A DNA stretch of 64,000 bases from Nakamurella lactea DSM 19367. GTDB lineage: Bacteria > Actinomycetota > Actinomycetes > Mycobacteriales > Nakamurellaceae. Numbering within the stretch: the stretch's first letter is position 1; each line of letters begins with the position of its first letter. Both the position numbers and the translations under genes were made by a program. A model generated the notes under the pieces. It was not told the DNA's origin, did not search any database, and saw only the letters and a program-made list of their open reading frames with translations. Positions 16,752-24,783 of this stretch are shown here, one piece after another. The stretch lies in NCBI RefSeq assembly GCF_000426645.1, contig NZ_AUFT01000001.1, positions 372,001 to 436,000 on the forward strand, in the 5' to 3' direction.

Positions 16752-17687
16752 TCAGCCCTGCATTGCCTTGATGATGGTGACTGCCTGGGTGACGCGAGCC
16801 GGGTCGCCGTCCTGAGTTGCCCACAGCGCGTTCATCACCTCCCGCACGATCGTCCAGCCGTAGGCCCGTTCGGTGTCGATGCCGGCCGGCTCGCAGACCG
16901 CGTCCACCCTGGCCCGCAGGTGCAGGCGGGTCGAATGGGCGGACAGCGACTCGTCCCAGCGGTTCCACAATGCCGGCGCCACCCCGAATGCCGGCTCGGC
17001 GTTCTGCGCCTGCGGATCGATCGCCACCCATGGGTCGCCGGGACGCACCGCACGCAGCACGTTCTCGAAATGCAGGTCGGTATGCAGCACTGTCGCGTCG
17101 ACGGCCGGGTCGAGAACCAGCTCACCGCACAGGCTTCGGGCCTGCTCGACCAACCGCTGCGGGATCGCCCGGAACCCCACGAGGTCCTCGGCGTACCGGG
17201 CGGCGGTGTCCGACAGGTTCGGCAACTGCGGCATCGCCGGCACCGCCAGGGTCCGCAGCAGCGCACCGATGGCCTCGCAGGCCTGGAAGATCGGTTCGCC
17301 GCGCAGGTCGCGGTCCGGGTCCGCCGGCTCCAACAGCATCGCCCACCGGCCGGGATCGGCGGCCAGCAGCCGGACCGCGCCGATGCCGTTCCAGCGCCGC
17401 AGCGCCAGATGCTCGGTGGTCGCCTCCGGATGCGGCCAGATCACCTTCAGCATCGCCGGACCGGTCCGCGCCCGGACCGGTAGCACCAGGGCCGCGACGC
17501 CGTGCCTGGCCGGCCCGGTCACCGTGAGCTCCCAGTCCTGCAGCAACCCGGCGACCGCGGCCGGCAGCCGGCGCAGCCAGTCGGCGCCGCTGACGGCGAT
17601 CGCCGCCGGTCCGGTCGGCCGGCGGCCGGCCAGCTGGATGCGATAGGACTCCGGAACCAGGGCCGCGGCGTCGCTCGGGCTGAGCAC
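16752..17687 (-). CDS. Aminoglycoside/hydroxyurea phosphotransferase-like kinase
   Basis: A 311-residue kinase-fold protein. The catalytic loop VLHTDLHFENVL (about residues 203-214) and the metal-binding WVAIDPQ (Asp about 227) match the aminoglycoside/hydroxyurea phosphotransferase family (streptomycin 6-kinase type). The GTG at 17687 begins 2 nt after the DUF2017 stop, so translation is coupled. Resistance is not implied: many such kinases act on unknown metabolites. Confidence 0.82.
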   Translation of the reverse strand: MLSPSDAAALVPESYRIQLAGRRPTGPAAIAVSGADWLRRLPAAVAGLLQDWELTVTGPARHGVAALVLPVRARTGPAMLKVIWPHPEATTEHLALRRWNGIGAVRLLAADPGRWAMLLEPADPDRDLRGEPIFQACEAIGALLRTLAVPAMPQLPNLSDTAARYAEDLVGFRAIPQRLVEQARSLCGELVLDPAVDATVLHTDLHFENVLRAVRPGDPWVAIDPQAQNAEPAFGVAPALWNRWDESLSAHSTRLHLRARVDAVCEPAGIDTERAYGWTIVREVMNALWATQDGDPARVTQAVTIIKAMQG

Positions 17688-17689
17688 GC

Positions 17690-18232
17690 TCAGTCCATCG
17701 TCGCGGCGACCAGTGAGTCCAGTACCGCCGACAGCCACCGGTAGGTCGCGTACATGGCGGCTGCCGGGCCGTCGGGATCCGCCCGGACGGCGGCCGGCTC
17801 GTCGTCATCGGTGATCTGCAGCCGTTCGGCCATCGCCAGCCGGACGTCGTTGAGCGCCGTCATCCACGCGTTCGCCTGCGCCTCGTCCAACCGGACGGTG
17901 CCGCCGCCCGGCGGCAGGGTGTCCAGCAGCGTCCTGGCCGCGGTGTCCTTCGCCTCGATCAGCTCCGGCTCGCGCAACTGCCGCAGTCCGGCCGACAGTT
18001 CGGCGTCCTCGGCGTGGAAATCCGGCAGCAGCCTGGCCAGCGCGGGATCGTCCGGGGTATCCGCCGGGCCGACGGTGATCCCGGTGAGCTGCGCCAGCGG
18101 ATCCTGTGGTCGGTCCTGCCGGCGCTGGGCGAGCAGTTGCCGGACCTGGTCGACCAGGTCGGCGATCAGCGTCGCCTCCATCGGCTCCAGGGTGGCGGTG
18201 ACCTTGGCGAATCTGCGGCGAAATCCGTGCAC
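17690..18232 (-). CDS. DUF2017 protein
   Basis: A 180-residue, mostly helical acidic protein. It starts with HGFRRRF, then a helix pair around LEPMEATLIADLVDQV and a conserved C-terminal stretch ending YRWLSAVLDSL. It is the actinobacterial DUF2017 family (mycobacterial Rv1332), encoded directly after clpS almost everywhere. Two nucleotides separate it from clpS here. Function is unknown; the constant pairing suggests a link to the Clp pathway. Confidence 0.9.
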   Translation of the reverse strand: MHGFRRRFAKVTATLEPMEATLIADLVDQVRQLLAQRRQDRPQDPLAQLTGITVGPADTPDDPALARLLPDFHAEDAELSAGLRQLREPELIEAKDTAARTLLDTLPPGGGTVRLDEAQANAWMTALNDVRLAMAERLQITDDDEPAAVRADPDGPAAAMYATYRWLSAVLDSLVAATMD

Positions 18233-18234
18233 GC

Positions 18235-18528
18235 TCAGTGATCCTGCTGCATGGTCGCCCAGAGCCCGGCCGCCTGCAGCTTGGCGACGTCGGCCTCCAC
18301 CTTCTCCCTGGTGCCCGAGGACACCAGGGCCTTGCCCTTGTGGTGGACGTCGAGCATCAGCTTCTCCGCCTTGGTCTTCGGGTGTCCGAGCACCGTGATG
18401 AACACGTGGGTGACGTACGACATCAGGTTGACCGGGTCGTTCCAGACGATGGTCACCCAGGGCGGGTCGGACTGCGCGACCTCATCGGAGATCTCAGCGT
18501 GTTCGACGGCCGGGGCACTACTGATCAC
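18235..18528 (-). CDS. clpS: ATP-dependent Clp protease adaptor ClpS
   Basis: A 97-residue adaptor that delivers N-degron substrates to ClpC/ClpA. The N-degron pocket residues lie in [11 protein letters not shown] (about residues 29-39), followed by [13 protein letters not shown], where the His contacts the substrate N-terminus. The start is GTG at 18528, and the sequence just upstream (CACACT, 6 nt before) could be a weak -10 of a leaderless transcript. First gene of the clpS-DUF2017-kinase operon, divergent from the glucosidase gene with 48 bp between them. Confidence 0.95.
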   Translation of the reverse strand: MISSAPAVEHAEISDEVAQSDPPWVTIVWNDPVNLMSYVTHVFITVLGHPKTKAEKLMLDVHHKGKALVSSGTREKVEADVAKLQAAGLWATMQQDH

Positions 18529-18576
18529 CCTTCCAGTGTGTCATGCGACCAGCGGCCGGCCCGCCGGGTGCGCACA

Positions 18577-21240
18577 ATGACGGGTGTGACGCAGACCGGT
18601 GTGACGCAGACAAGCGTGACGCACAGCGGCAACGCCCCCGCCGACGCGGAGCGCCGTCGGCTGGCCCAGGCGGACGCCGGCACGCACGCCTGGCGCGAGT
18701 GGGGCCCGTACGTCGCCGAGCGCGCCTGGGGCAGCGTCCGCGAGGACTATTCCGACAACGGTGACGCCTGGGCGTCGTTCCCCTTCGACCAGGCGGTGTC
18801 CCGCTGCTACCGGTGGAACGAGGACGGCCTGATGGCCTGGTCGGACGCGAAGCAGCTGGTGTGTCTCGGGGTGGCCCTGTGGAACGGGATCGACCCGATC
18901 CTCAAGGAGCGGGCGTTCGGCCTGTCGAACCAGCAGGGCAATCACGGCGAGGACGTCAAGGAGTACTTCTGGTACGTCGACAACACTCCGACGCACTCGT
19001 TCCAGCGCACCCGGTATGCCTATCCACTGTCGGCGTTCCCGTACCAGGACCTGGTGGCCGGCAACGCATCCCGCGACCGGACCCAGCCGGAGTACGAGCT
19101 GATCGACACCGGTGTGTTCGCCGGAGACGAGTACGCGATGGTGACCTGCGACTGGGCCAAGGCCGGCCCGCGGGACATCTGCCTGTCGATCACCGTGCAG
19201 AACCGCTCGGACCACGCCGCCACCGTGCACGTGCTGCCCACTCTGTGGTTCCGCAATACCTGGTCGTGGGGGCCGAGCGAGACGGTTCGACCCCGGCTGT
19301 TCGCCCAGGACGGGATGGTCCGCGGTCATCATCCCGGGCTCGGCGAGCTGACCATGGTCTCGGCCGCCGACGGTGCGGCGGCTCCGTCATTGTTGTTCTG
19401 CGAGAACGAGACCAACGTCCGGAAGTTGTACGGAGCGGGCGACGGCGCCACCTTCGGTGGGGCTCCGGCGACCCGGTTCCCGAAGGACGGCATCAACGAC
19501 CGGGTGGTTACCGGTGCCGATACGGTGAACCCGGAACTGCACGGCACCAAGGCGGCGATGCACCACGTGCTGGACATCCCGGCGGGCGAGAGTCGGACCG
19601 TCACCGTCCGACTGACCGGCGACGACCAGCCCGGGGACCTCGCCGAACTGCCGGCCCTACTGCACCGACGCAGCACGGAGTCGGATGCGTTCTGGCGCAG
19701 CGTGTTCGCCGGAGTGGTGGACGACGCGCAGGCGCACATCGGTCGGCAGGCCCTGGCCGGCCTGCTGACCAGCAAGCAGTATTACCCGTACGACGTGCGG
19801 ACCTGGTTGGCCGGCGACCCGGCGCAGCCACCACCGGCCCCCGGCCACGCCACCGGGCGAAACTCGCACTGGCGCACCCTGGTGGCCGACGATCTCATCC
19901 TGATGCCCGACCCGTGGGAGTACCCGTGGTTCGCCAGTTGGGATCTGGCGCTGCAGTGTGTGGCGCTGGCCGCCGTCGACCCCGAACTGGCCAAATCGCA
20001 GCTGCTGTTGCTGCTGCACGAGTGGTATCAGCACCCGAACGGCCAGATTCCCGCGTACGAATGGAACTTCTCCGACGTCAATCCGCCGGTGCAGGCCTGG
20101 GCTGCCCTGCAGATCTTCCGGATCGACGGCGAACGCGACCAGGTGTTCCTGGAGCGGGTGATGCACAAGCTGCTGATCAACTTCACCTGGTGGGTGAACC
20201 GGGAAGACCCGGAGGGCAACAACCTGTTCGAGGGCGGCTTTCTTGGGCTGGACAACATCGGACCGTTCGATCGTTCGGCGCTGCTGCCCGGTGGCGCGGT
20301 GCTCGAACAGAGCGACGGCACGGCCTGGATGGCCATGTACTGTCTGGATCTGCTGAACATCGCGATCGCGCTGTCCCGGGACGACCACACCTACGACGAC
20401 CTGGCCACCAAGTTCCTCGAACATTTCTGCCTGATCGCCGACGCCGCCAACGATCTGGGCCTCTGGGATGACGAAGACGGGTTCTACTACGACCTGATCC
20501 GCCGGCCGGACGGCAGCACCCAGCGGGTCCCGGTCCGCTCCCTGGTCGGGTTGATCCCGATCCTCGCGGTGAGCCGGATCTCCGAACAGGTCGCGCAGGC
20601 GATGCCCGGCCTGGCCGATCGGCTCGCCTGGCTGCTGAAGGAACGACCGGAGAGCGCCGAGGCCATCCACTTCGACCGGGCCGAACAACCCGGCCTGCTG
20701 GCCCTGTGTGACCCCGACCGGCTGCCCGCGGTACTGCGGATCATGTTGGACACCAGCGAGTTCCTGTCTCCGTTCGGCATCCGCAGCCTGTCCGCCGTGC
20801 ACCGCGAGCATCCGGCCGGCATCGACATCGGCGGAACCCACTACTCCGTCGACTACGAGCCCGCCGAATCGCGCTCTGGGATGTTCGGCGGCAACTCGAA
20901 CTGGCGGGGGCCGATCTGGTTCCCGATCAACGTCCTGCTGATCAGTGCCCTTCGCCGGTACGGCGAGCAGGTGGTCGAGACCGTCGCGGTGGAACTGCCG
21001 ACCGGATCCGGAAGAATTCTGTCCCTCGGCCAGGTCGCGGACGAGCTCTCCGACCGCCTGATCGGGCTGTTCCTGCCCGGTGACAACGGGATTCGGCCCT
21101 GCCAGGCCGGACTGCCGTGGCAGCAGGACGTGATGTTCAACGAATACTTCGATGCCGAGACCGGTTTCGGCCTTGGCGCCAGTCACCAGACCGGCTGGAC
21201 CGCGCTGGTGGCGACCCTGATCCTGCGGCGCCTGGACTGA
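18577..21240 (+). CDS. Glycoside hydrolase, GH63-type glucosidase
   Basis: An 887-residue cytoplasmic enzyme of the bacterial GH63-like glucosidase group (mannosyl-oligosaccharide glucosidase / mannosylglycerate hydrolase relatives). The N-terminal beta-rich domain begins near RAWGSVREDYSDNGDAW. The (alpha/alpha)6 catalytic domain holds the conserved WEYPWFASWDLA, EWYQHPNGQIPAYEW and SNWRGPIWFPINVLL segments with probable acid residues. The start is uncertain: residues 1-18 are made of near-repeats (GVTQT, GVTQT, SVTHS) with several in-frame GTGs. The substrate is probably an alpha-glucoside or compatible-solute glycoside. Confidence 0.9.
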   Translation: MTGVTQTGVTQTSVTHSGNAPADAERRRLAQADAGTHAWREWGPYVAERAWGSVREDYSDNGDAWASFPFDQAVSRCYRWNEDGLMAWSDAKQLVCLGVALWNGIDPILKERAFGLSNQQGNHGEDVKEYFWYVDNTPTHSFQRTRYAYPLSAFPYQDLVAGNASRDRTQPEYELIDTGVFAGDEYAMVTCDWAKAGPRDICLSITVQNRSDHAATVHVLPTLWFRNTWSWGPSETVRPRLFAQDGMVRGHHPGLGELTMVSAADGAAAPSLLFCENETNVRKLYGAGDGATFGGAPATRFPKDGINDRVVTGADTVNPELHGTKAAMHHVLDIPAGESRTVTVRLTGDDQPGDLAELPALLHRRSTESDAFWRSVFAGVVDDAQAHIGRQALAGLLTSKQYYPYDVRTWLAGDPAQPPPAPGHATGRNSHWRTLVADDLILMPDPWEYPWFASWDLALQCVALAAVDPELAKSQLLLLLHEWYQHPNGQIPAYEWNFSDVNPPVQAWAALQIFRIDGERDQVFLERVMHKLLINFTWWVNREDPEGNNLFEGGFLGLDNIGPFDRSALLPGGAVLEQSDGTAWMAMYCLDLLNIAIALSRDDHTYDDLATKFLEHFCLIADAANDLGLWDDEDGFYYDLIRRPDGSTQRVPVRSLVGLIPILAVSRISEQVAQAMPGLADRLAWLLKERPESAEAIHFDRAEQPGLLALCDPDRLPAVLRIMLDTSEFLSPFGIRSLSAVHREHPAGIDIGGTHYSVDYEPAESRSGMFGGNSNWRGPIWFPINVLLISALRRYGEQVVETVAVELPTGSGRILSLGQVADELSDRLIGLFLPGDNGIRPCQAGLPWQQDVMFNEYFDAETGFGLGASHQTGWTALVATLILRRLD

Positions 21241-21247
21241 CTGCCGG

Positions 21248-21269
21248 CGGCGGGACCCGGGTCCCGCCG
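21248..21269 (+). terminator. GC-rich palindrome after the glucosidase gene
   Basis: A 22-bp perfect palindrome made of CGGCGGGACCC and its complement starts 7 bp after the stop codon. As RNA it can form a stem of about 9 bp with a tight loop. No U-tract follows, as is usual for actinobacterial terminators. Confidence 0.55.
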
Positions 21270-21310
21270 AGTCTGTCCGGCGTCACAACCGGCGCACAGC
21301 GGGCACCAAG

Positions 21311-21347
21311 GTTCCTCGGGTGGAATCGGGACGAACCCGAAAGGAAC
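21311..21347 (+). promoter_or_regulatory. Hairpin covering the DUF4956 ribosome-binding site
   Basis: GTTCC-T-CGGGT (21311-21321) can pair with ACCCG-AAA-GGAAC (21335-21347), giving two 5-bp helices separated by an asymmetric bulge. The 3' strand contains the Shine-Dalgarno AAAGGAA that lies 6 nt before the GTG at 21353, so folding would hide it. This suggests translational control (thermal or ligand-dependent) of the three-gene cassette. Confidence 0.5.
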
Positions 21348-21352
21348 ACCCC

Positions 21353-21976
21353 GTGAACTTTGCGCTTCTGCTCGCGCTCGACATCGTGGCGATCGCCCTG
21401 TTGATCGCCGTCTACTTCCGCCGCCACCGCCGTCGGGACCTGGTGGTCTCCTACCTCTGCGTGAACGTCGGAGTACTCGCGGTGACGCAGGTGCTCGCCG
21501 ACAGCGGGGTCGGCGCCGGCCTCGGACTCGGTCTGTTCGGAGTGCTCTCGATCATCCGGCTGCGCTCCTCGGAGATCGCGCAGCATGAGGTCGCCTACTA
21601 CTTCGCCGCCCTGACCATCGGCCTGCTGGCCGGGTTCGGCAGCGCAGATTGGTTGCCGCTGCTGCTGATCGCGCTGATCGTTGCGGTGATGTACGTCGGG
21701 GATCACCCGCGGCTGCTGCGGCAGTATCGGCAGCAGGTGGTGATCTGCGACCGCGCGATCGCCGACGAACAGGAGCTGGCGGCGTACCTGTCGGAGTTGC
21801 TCGGCGGCACCGTTGCCAGCCTGACGGTGCAGCGGCTCGACCTGGTGAACGACACCACGACCGTCGACGTCCGCTATCGGCGGACGTCCGATGTGCGCTC
21901 GCCGCACGGCATTCCGGCCACCCGGCAAACGGCCCCGGCGGAGCGTCGGCAGAGCTGGGACGGACTCGCGTCGTGA
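21353..21976 (+). CDS. DUF4956 membrane protein
   Basis: A 207-residue protein with four N-terminal transmembrane helices (about residues 2-20, 28-45, 50-72 and 82-108) and the conserved FGVLSIIRLRSSEIAQHEVAYYFAAL segment. A cytoplasmic ferredoxin-like tail of about 95 residues follows. This is DUF4956, which in many bacteria is encoded with a VTC-domain protein. Starts at a GTG behind AAAGGAA. Its stop overlaps the next start (GTGA). Role unknown; a membrane partner of the VTC-domain protein is inferred. Confidence 0.9.
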   Translation: MNFALLLALDIVAIALLIAVYFRRHRRRDLVVSYLCVNVGVLAVTQVLADSGVGAGLGLGLFGVLSIIRLRSSEIAQHEVAYYFAALTIGLLAGFGSADWLPLLLIALIVAVMYVGDHPRLLRQYRQQVVICDRAIADEQELAAYLSELLGGTVASLTVQRLDLVNDTTTVDVRYRRTSDVRSPHGIPATRQTAPAERRQSWDGLAS

Positions 21977-22857
21977 CCACCGATAGCGACCTGCTGGCTG
22001 GACTGGCACCGATCGACCTGGCCGAGATCGCCGAAATCGCCGGCCTGCAGACCCGGGTCGACCGCAAGTACCTGGTACCGGCATCGGTGGTGGACACCGT
22101 ATTGACCAACGTCGCCGGCGCAGCACGGGTGCTGGACATCGACGGGAATCGCCGGTCGACCTACTTGTCGACCTACTTCGACACGCCGGACCTGCGCAGC
22201 TACCGGCATACCGCACAGCGGCGGCGACGCCGGTTCAAGGTCCGGACCCGGCGATATGACGACACGGCGCAGTGCTTCCTGGAGGTGAAGACCCGTGGCG
22301 GGCGCGGAGCGACGGTCAAGAACCGCATCGAACACCCGATGGACGCGGCGGAGTCTCTCACCTCCGACGCCGTGGAATACGTCGGACACCAGCTGGCCGA
22401 CGCCGGCGTCCGCGAACGGGATGCCATCGCCCTGCTGCCGACATTGCAGACGTCTTACCACAGAAGCACTCTGTATCTGCCGGACAACGGCGCCAGGGCG
22501 ACCATCGATCACGACCTGACCTGGATCGGCCCGGACGGCCGGCGCGTCGGCGTCACCGACCTGGTGGTGGTCGAGACGAAATCGGGCGGCCGGGCATCGA
22601 GCTTCGACCGGCTGCTCTGGGCGGCCGGCCATCGGCCGACCCGGATCTCGAAATACGGCACCGGCATGGCGGTACTGCACCCGGGGCTACCGGCGAACAA
22701 GTGGCATCGCGTCCTGGCCCGGGTGCGACCCGCGCTGATCCAGCACCCGCCGACCATCCCCACCGCATCAACCACTGTCACCGCATCAACCACTGTCACC
22801 GCATCAACCACTGTCACCGCATCAACCACTGTCACTGAATCAAGGAGCATCCGATGA
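21973..22857 (+). CDS. VTC-domain (polyphosphate polymerase-like) protein
   Basis: A 294-residue protein with the VTC tunnel-fold domain (residues about 20-240). Basic and acidic tunnel residues are visible: RVDRKYLV, STYFDTPDLRSYR, RRRRFKVRTRRY, CFLEVKTRGGRG, and the late VVETKSGG with a metal-type Glu. Yeast Vtc4 uses this fold to make polyphosphate; bacterial versions are annotated as polyphosphate polymerase domain proteins but activity is largely unproven. The C-terminal tail is a DNA-repeat-encoded Thr/Val/Ala/Ser stretch. It overlaps its neighbours by 4 bp on both sides. Confidence 0.9.
   Translation: MTTDSDLLAGLAPIDLAEIAEIAGLQTRVDRKYLVPASVVDTVLTNVAGAARVLDIDGNRRSTYLSTYFDTPDLRSYRHTAQRRRRRFKVRTRRYDDTAQCFLEVKTRGGRGATVKNRIEHPMDAAESLTSDAVEYVGHQLADAGVRERDAIALLPTLQTSYHRSTLYLPDNGARATIDHDLTWIGPDGRRVGVTDLVVVETKSGGRASSFDRLLWAAGHRPTRISKYGTGMAVLHPGLPANKWHRVLARVRPALIQHPPTIPTASTTVTASTTVTASTTVTASTTVTESRSIR
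22762..22833 (+). repeat. Four perfect 18-bp tandem repeats at the VTC gene 3' end
   Basis: Four identical copies of ACCGCATCAACCACTGTC run from 22762 to 22833, followed by a diverged partial copy. Each encodes six residues of a Thr-Ala-Ser-Thr-Thr-Val type repeat, so copy-number changes keep the frame. The array directly precedes the ribosome site of the next gene. Confidence 0.95.
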
Positions 22858-24749
22858 ATGTCACCCGTCTACGCCGCGCACTGGTCGCGGCGTCCGCAGC
22901 GACGGTTCTCGCCGTGGCCGGATGCTCGGCCGGCGGTGACACCGGGACGGCAGCAGCCGCTTCTGGTTCCGGATCTGCCGCAGCGACGGCCACCGCGACC
23001 ACCCTGGCGGCGGCGGCGGCCCCCACCGACGTGCTGGCGGACGACGAATCGCCGGAACCCGTCGACACCGACTACGACGCAACGGATACCGTGAGCATCA
23101 CGCTGAGCGGGAGCACCGCCTCCTCCGACGACGACGGCGTCACCATCGACGGGTCCACCGTCACTATCACCAAGGCCGGTACCTACCTGCTGAAGGGCAC
23201 GTTGACCGACGGCCAGATCGTCGTCGATACCGCCGATGCCGACGCGGTGCGCCTGGTCCTGGACGGCGTCGATATCGCCAGCAGCACTTCCGCGGCGATC
23301 GCCATTACCTCGGCCGAGCAGGCAGCGGTGATCCTGGCCGATGGTTCCGAGAATGCTCTCAGCGACACCGACAGCTACGCCGAGGACGCAGATGTGAACG
23401 CGGCGCTCTTCTCGTCGGCGGACCTCACCATCGGCGGCACCGGCTCGTTGTCGGTGTCCGGCAACGGTAACGACGGCATCGCCAGCAAGGACGGGTTGGT
23501 GATCGAGTCGGGCACGATCACCGTGAAGGCCGCCGACGACGCGATCCGCGGCAAGGATCACCTGGTGATCAACGGCGGCACCGTCAGCGCCACCGGCGGC
23601 GGCGACGGGCTCAAGGCAGACAACGACACCGACACCGATCGCGGGTACGTCTGGATCGCCGGCGGAAGCGTCACGGTGACCGCCGGCGACGACGGGATCG
23701 ACGCGCAGACCGACGTGGCGATCACCGGCGGCACCCTGAAGATCACCACCGGCGGCGGCCATTCGGCCACCGTGGCAGACGACGCGTCACCGAAGGGGAT
23801 CAGCGCCGAGAACTACATCGGCATCGCCGGTGGCACCGTGACCGTCGATGCCGCCGACGACGCGATCAACTCGGCCGGCTCGGTGCACCTGGGCGGGGGC
23901 ACCGTCACGCTGGCAACCGGCGACGACGCCGTCCATGCCGACGCGGAGCTGCTGATCGACGGCGGGGAGCTGACGGTCTCGGCATCCAACGAGGGACTGG
24001 AGAGCGCTCTGATCACCGTCGCCGAGGGTGAGGTGGACGTCACCTCGTCGGACGACGCGCTGAACGTCTCGGACGGGTCCGGCTCGGCGGATGCCGCCGG
24101 CGGCGGCATGGGAGGTGGCGGCGACCAGGCCATCGACGGACTGCTGGTGACGATCAGCGGTGGGACCGTCGTGCTCAACTCCGAGGGTGACGGCCTCGAT
24201 TCCAACGGCGATGCGACCATCACCGGCGGCACCGTAGTGGTGAACGGGCCGACCAACGGAGGCAACGGCGCGCTCGACGTGAACGGCACCTTCACCATCG
24301 CCGGCGGCACGCTGGCCGCGGCCGGCAGCGCCGGAATGGCGGTCTCCCCACAGGGATCCGGTTCCCAGGCCGTGGTGTCGGCCACCCTGGAGTCGTCGGT
24401 TCCCGGCGGGACCGTTGTGCAACTCGTCGGCCCGGACGGCGCGGCGGTCGCCACGTTCACCACCTCCAAGGAGAGCCAGTCGCTGGTGTTCTCCTCCCCC
24501 GACATCACCGACGGCACCGAGTACGCCGTGTACACCGGCGGCACCGCCTCCGGCTCCGACATCGGCGGGCTCGCTGCCGGCGGGTCGACCACCGGGGGCA
24601 GCAAGCTGGCCACTGCCACCGCCACCCAGCAGGCGCAGGGCGGGATGGGCGGTCGCGGCGGTGGGATGGGCGGTCCCGGCGGTGGGATGGGCGGCGAACC
24701 GCCCACCGATCAAGTGCCACCGACCGACCCGGCTCAGCCGACCGGCTGA
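22854..24749 (+). CDS. Carbohydrate-binding DUF4353-like beta-helix lipoprotein
   Basis: A 631-residue exported protein. Signal peptide with lipobox VAGC (Cys25), an Ala/Ser/Thr linker, then about 20 turns of a right-handed beta-helix with the repeat signature xxITGGTVxVxAxDDGI (for example DDAIRGKDHLVINGGT, DDGIDAQTDVAITGGT, DDAINSAGSVHLGGGT). It ends in a Gly/Met-rich tail (GGMGGRGGGMGGPGGGMGG). This matches bacterial carbohydrate-binding domain (DUF4353) proteins, often encoded with DUF4956 and VTC proteins. It likely acts on the outer face of the membrane. AAGGAG precedes the ATG, which overlaps the VTC stop. Confidence 0.87.
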   Translation: MNVTRLRRALVAASAATVLAVAGCSAGGDTGTAAAASGSGSAAATATATTLAAAAAPTDVLADDESPEPVDTDYDATDTVSITLSGSTASSDDDGVTIDGSTVTITKAGTYLLKGTLTDGQIVVDTADADAVRLVLDGVDIASSTSAAIAITSAEQAAVILADGSENALSDTDSYAEDADVNAALFSSADLTIGGTGSLSVSGNGNDGIASKDGLVIESGTITVKAADDAIRGKDHLVINGGTVSATGGGDGLKADNDTDTDRGYVWIAGGSVTVTAGDDGIDAQTDVAITGGTLKITTGGGHSATVADDASPKGISAENYIGIAGGTVTVDAADDAINSAGSVHLGGGTVTLATGDDAVHADAELLIDGGELTVSASNEGLESALITVAEGEVDVTSSDDALNVSDGSGSADAAGGGMGGGGDQAIDGLLVTISGGTVVLNSEGDGLDSNGDATITGGTVVVNGPTNGGNGALDVNGTFTIAGGTLAAAGSAGMAVSPQGSGSQAVVSATLESSVPGGTVVQLVGPDGAAVATFTTSKESQSLVFSSPDITDGTEYAVYTGGTASGSDIGGLAAGGSTTGGSKLATATATQQAQGGMGGRGGGMGGPGGGMGGEPPTDQVPPTDPAQPTG

Positions 24750-24783
24750 GCCCGGGCCGGCCGTAGGCTCTACGCTTGCCGCC

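Noticed and set aside
16752..17687. A confirmed antibiotic-resistance gene
   Set aside because: Kinase motifs fit the aminoglycoside/hydroxyurea phosphotransferase family, but a position in the clpS operon suggests a core metabolic role; no evidence of transfer.
22762..22833. Possible CRISPR repeats
   Set aside because: Units abut with no spacers and are in frame with the VTC gene, so they are a coding tandem repeat.
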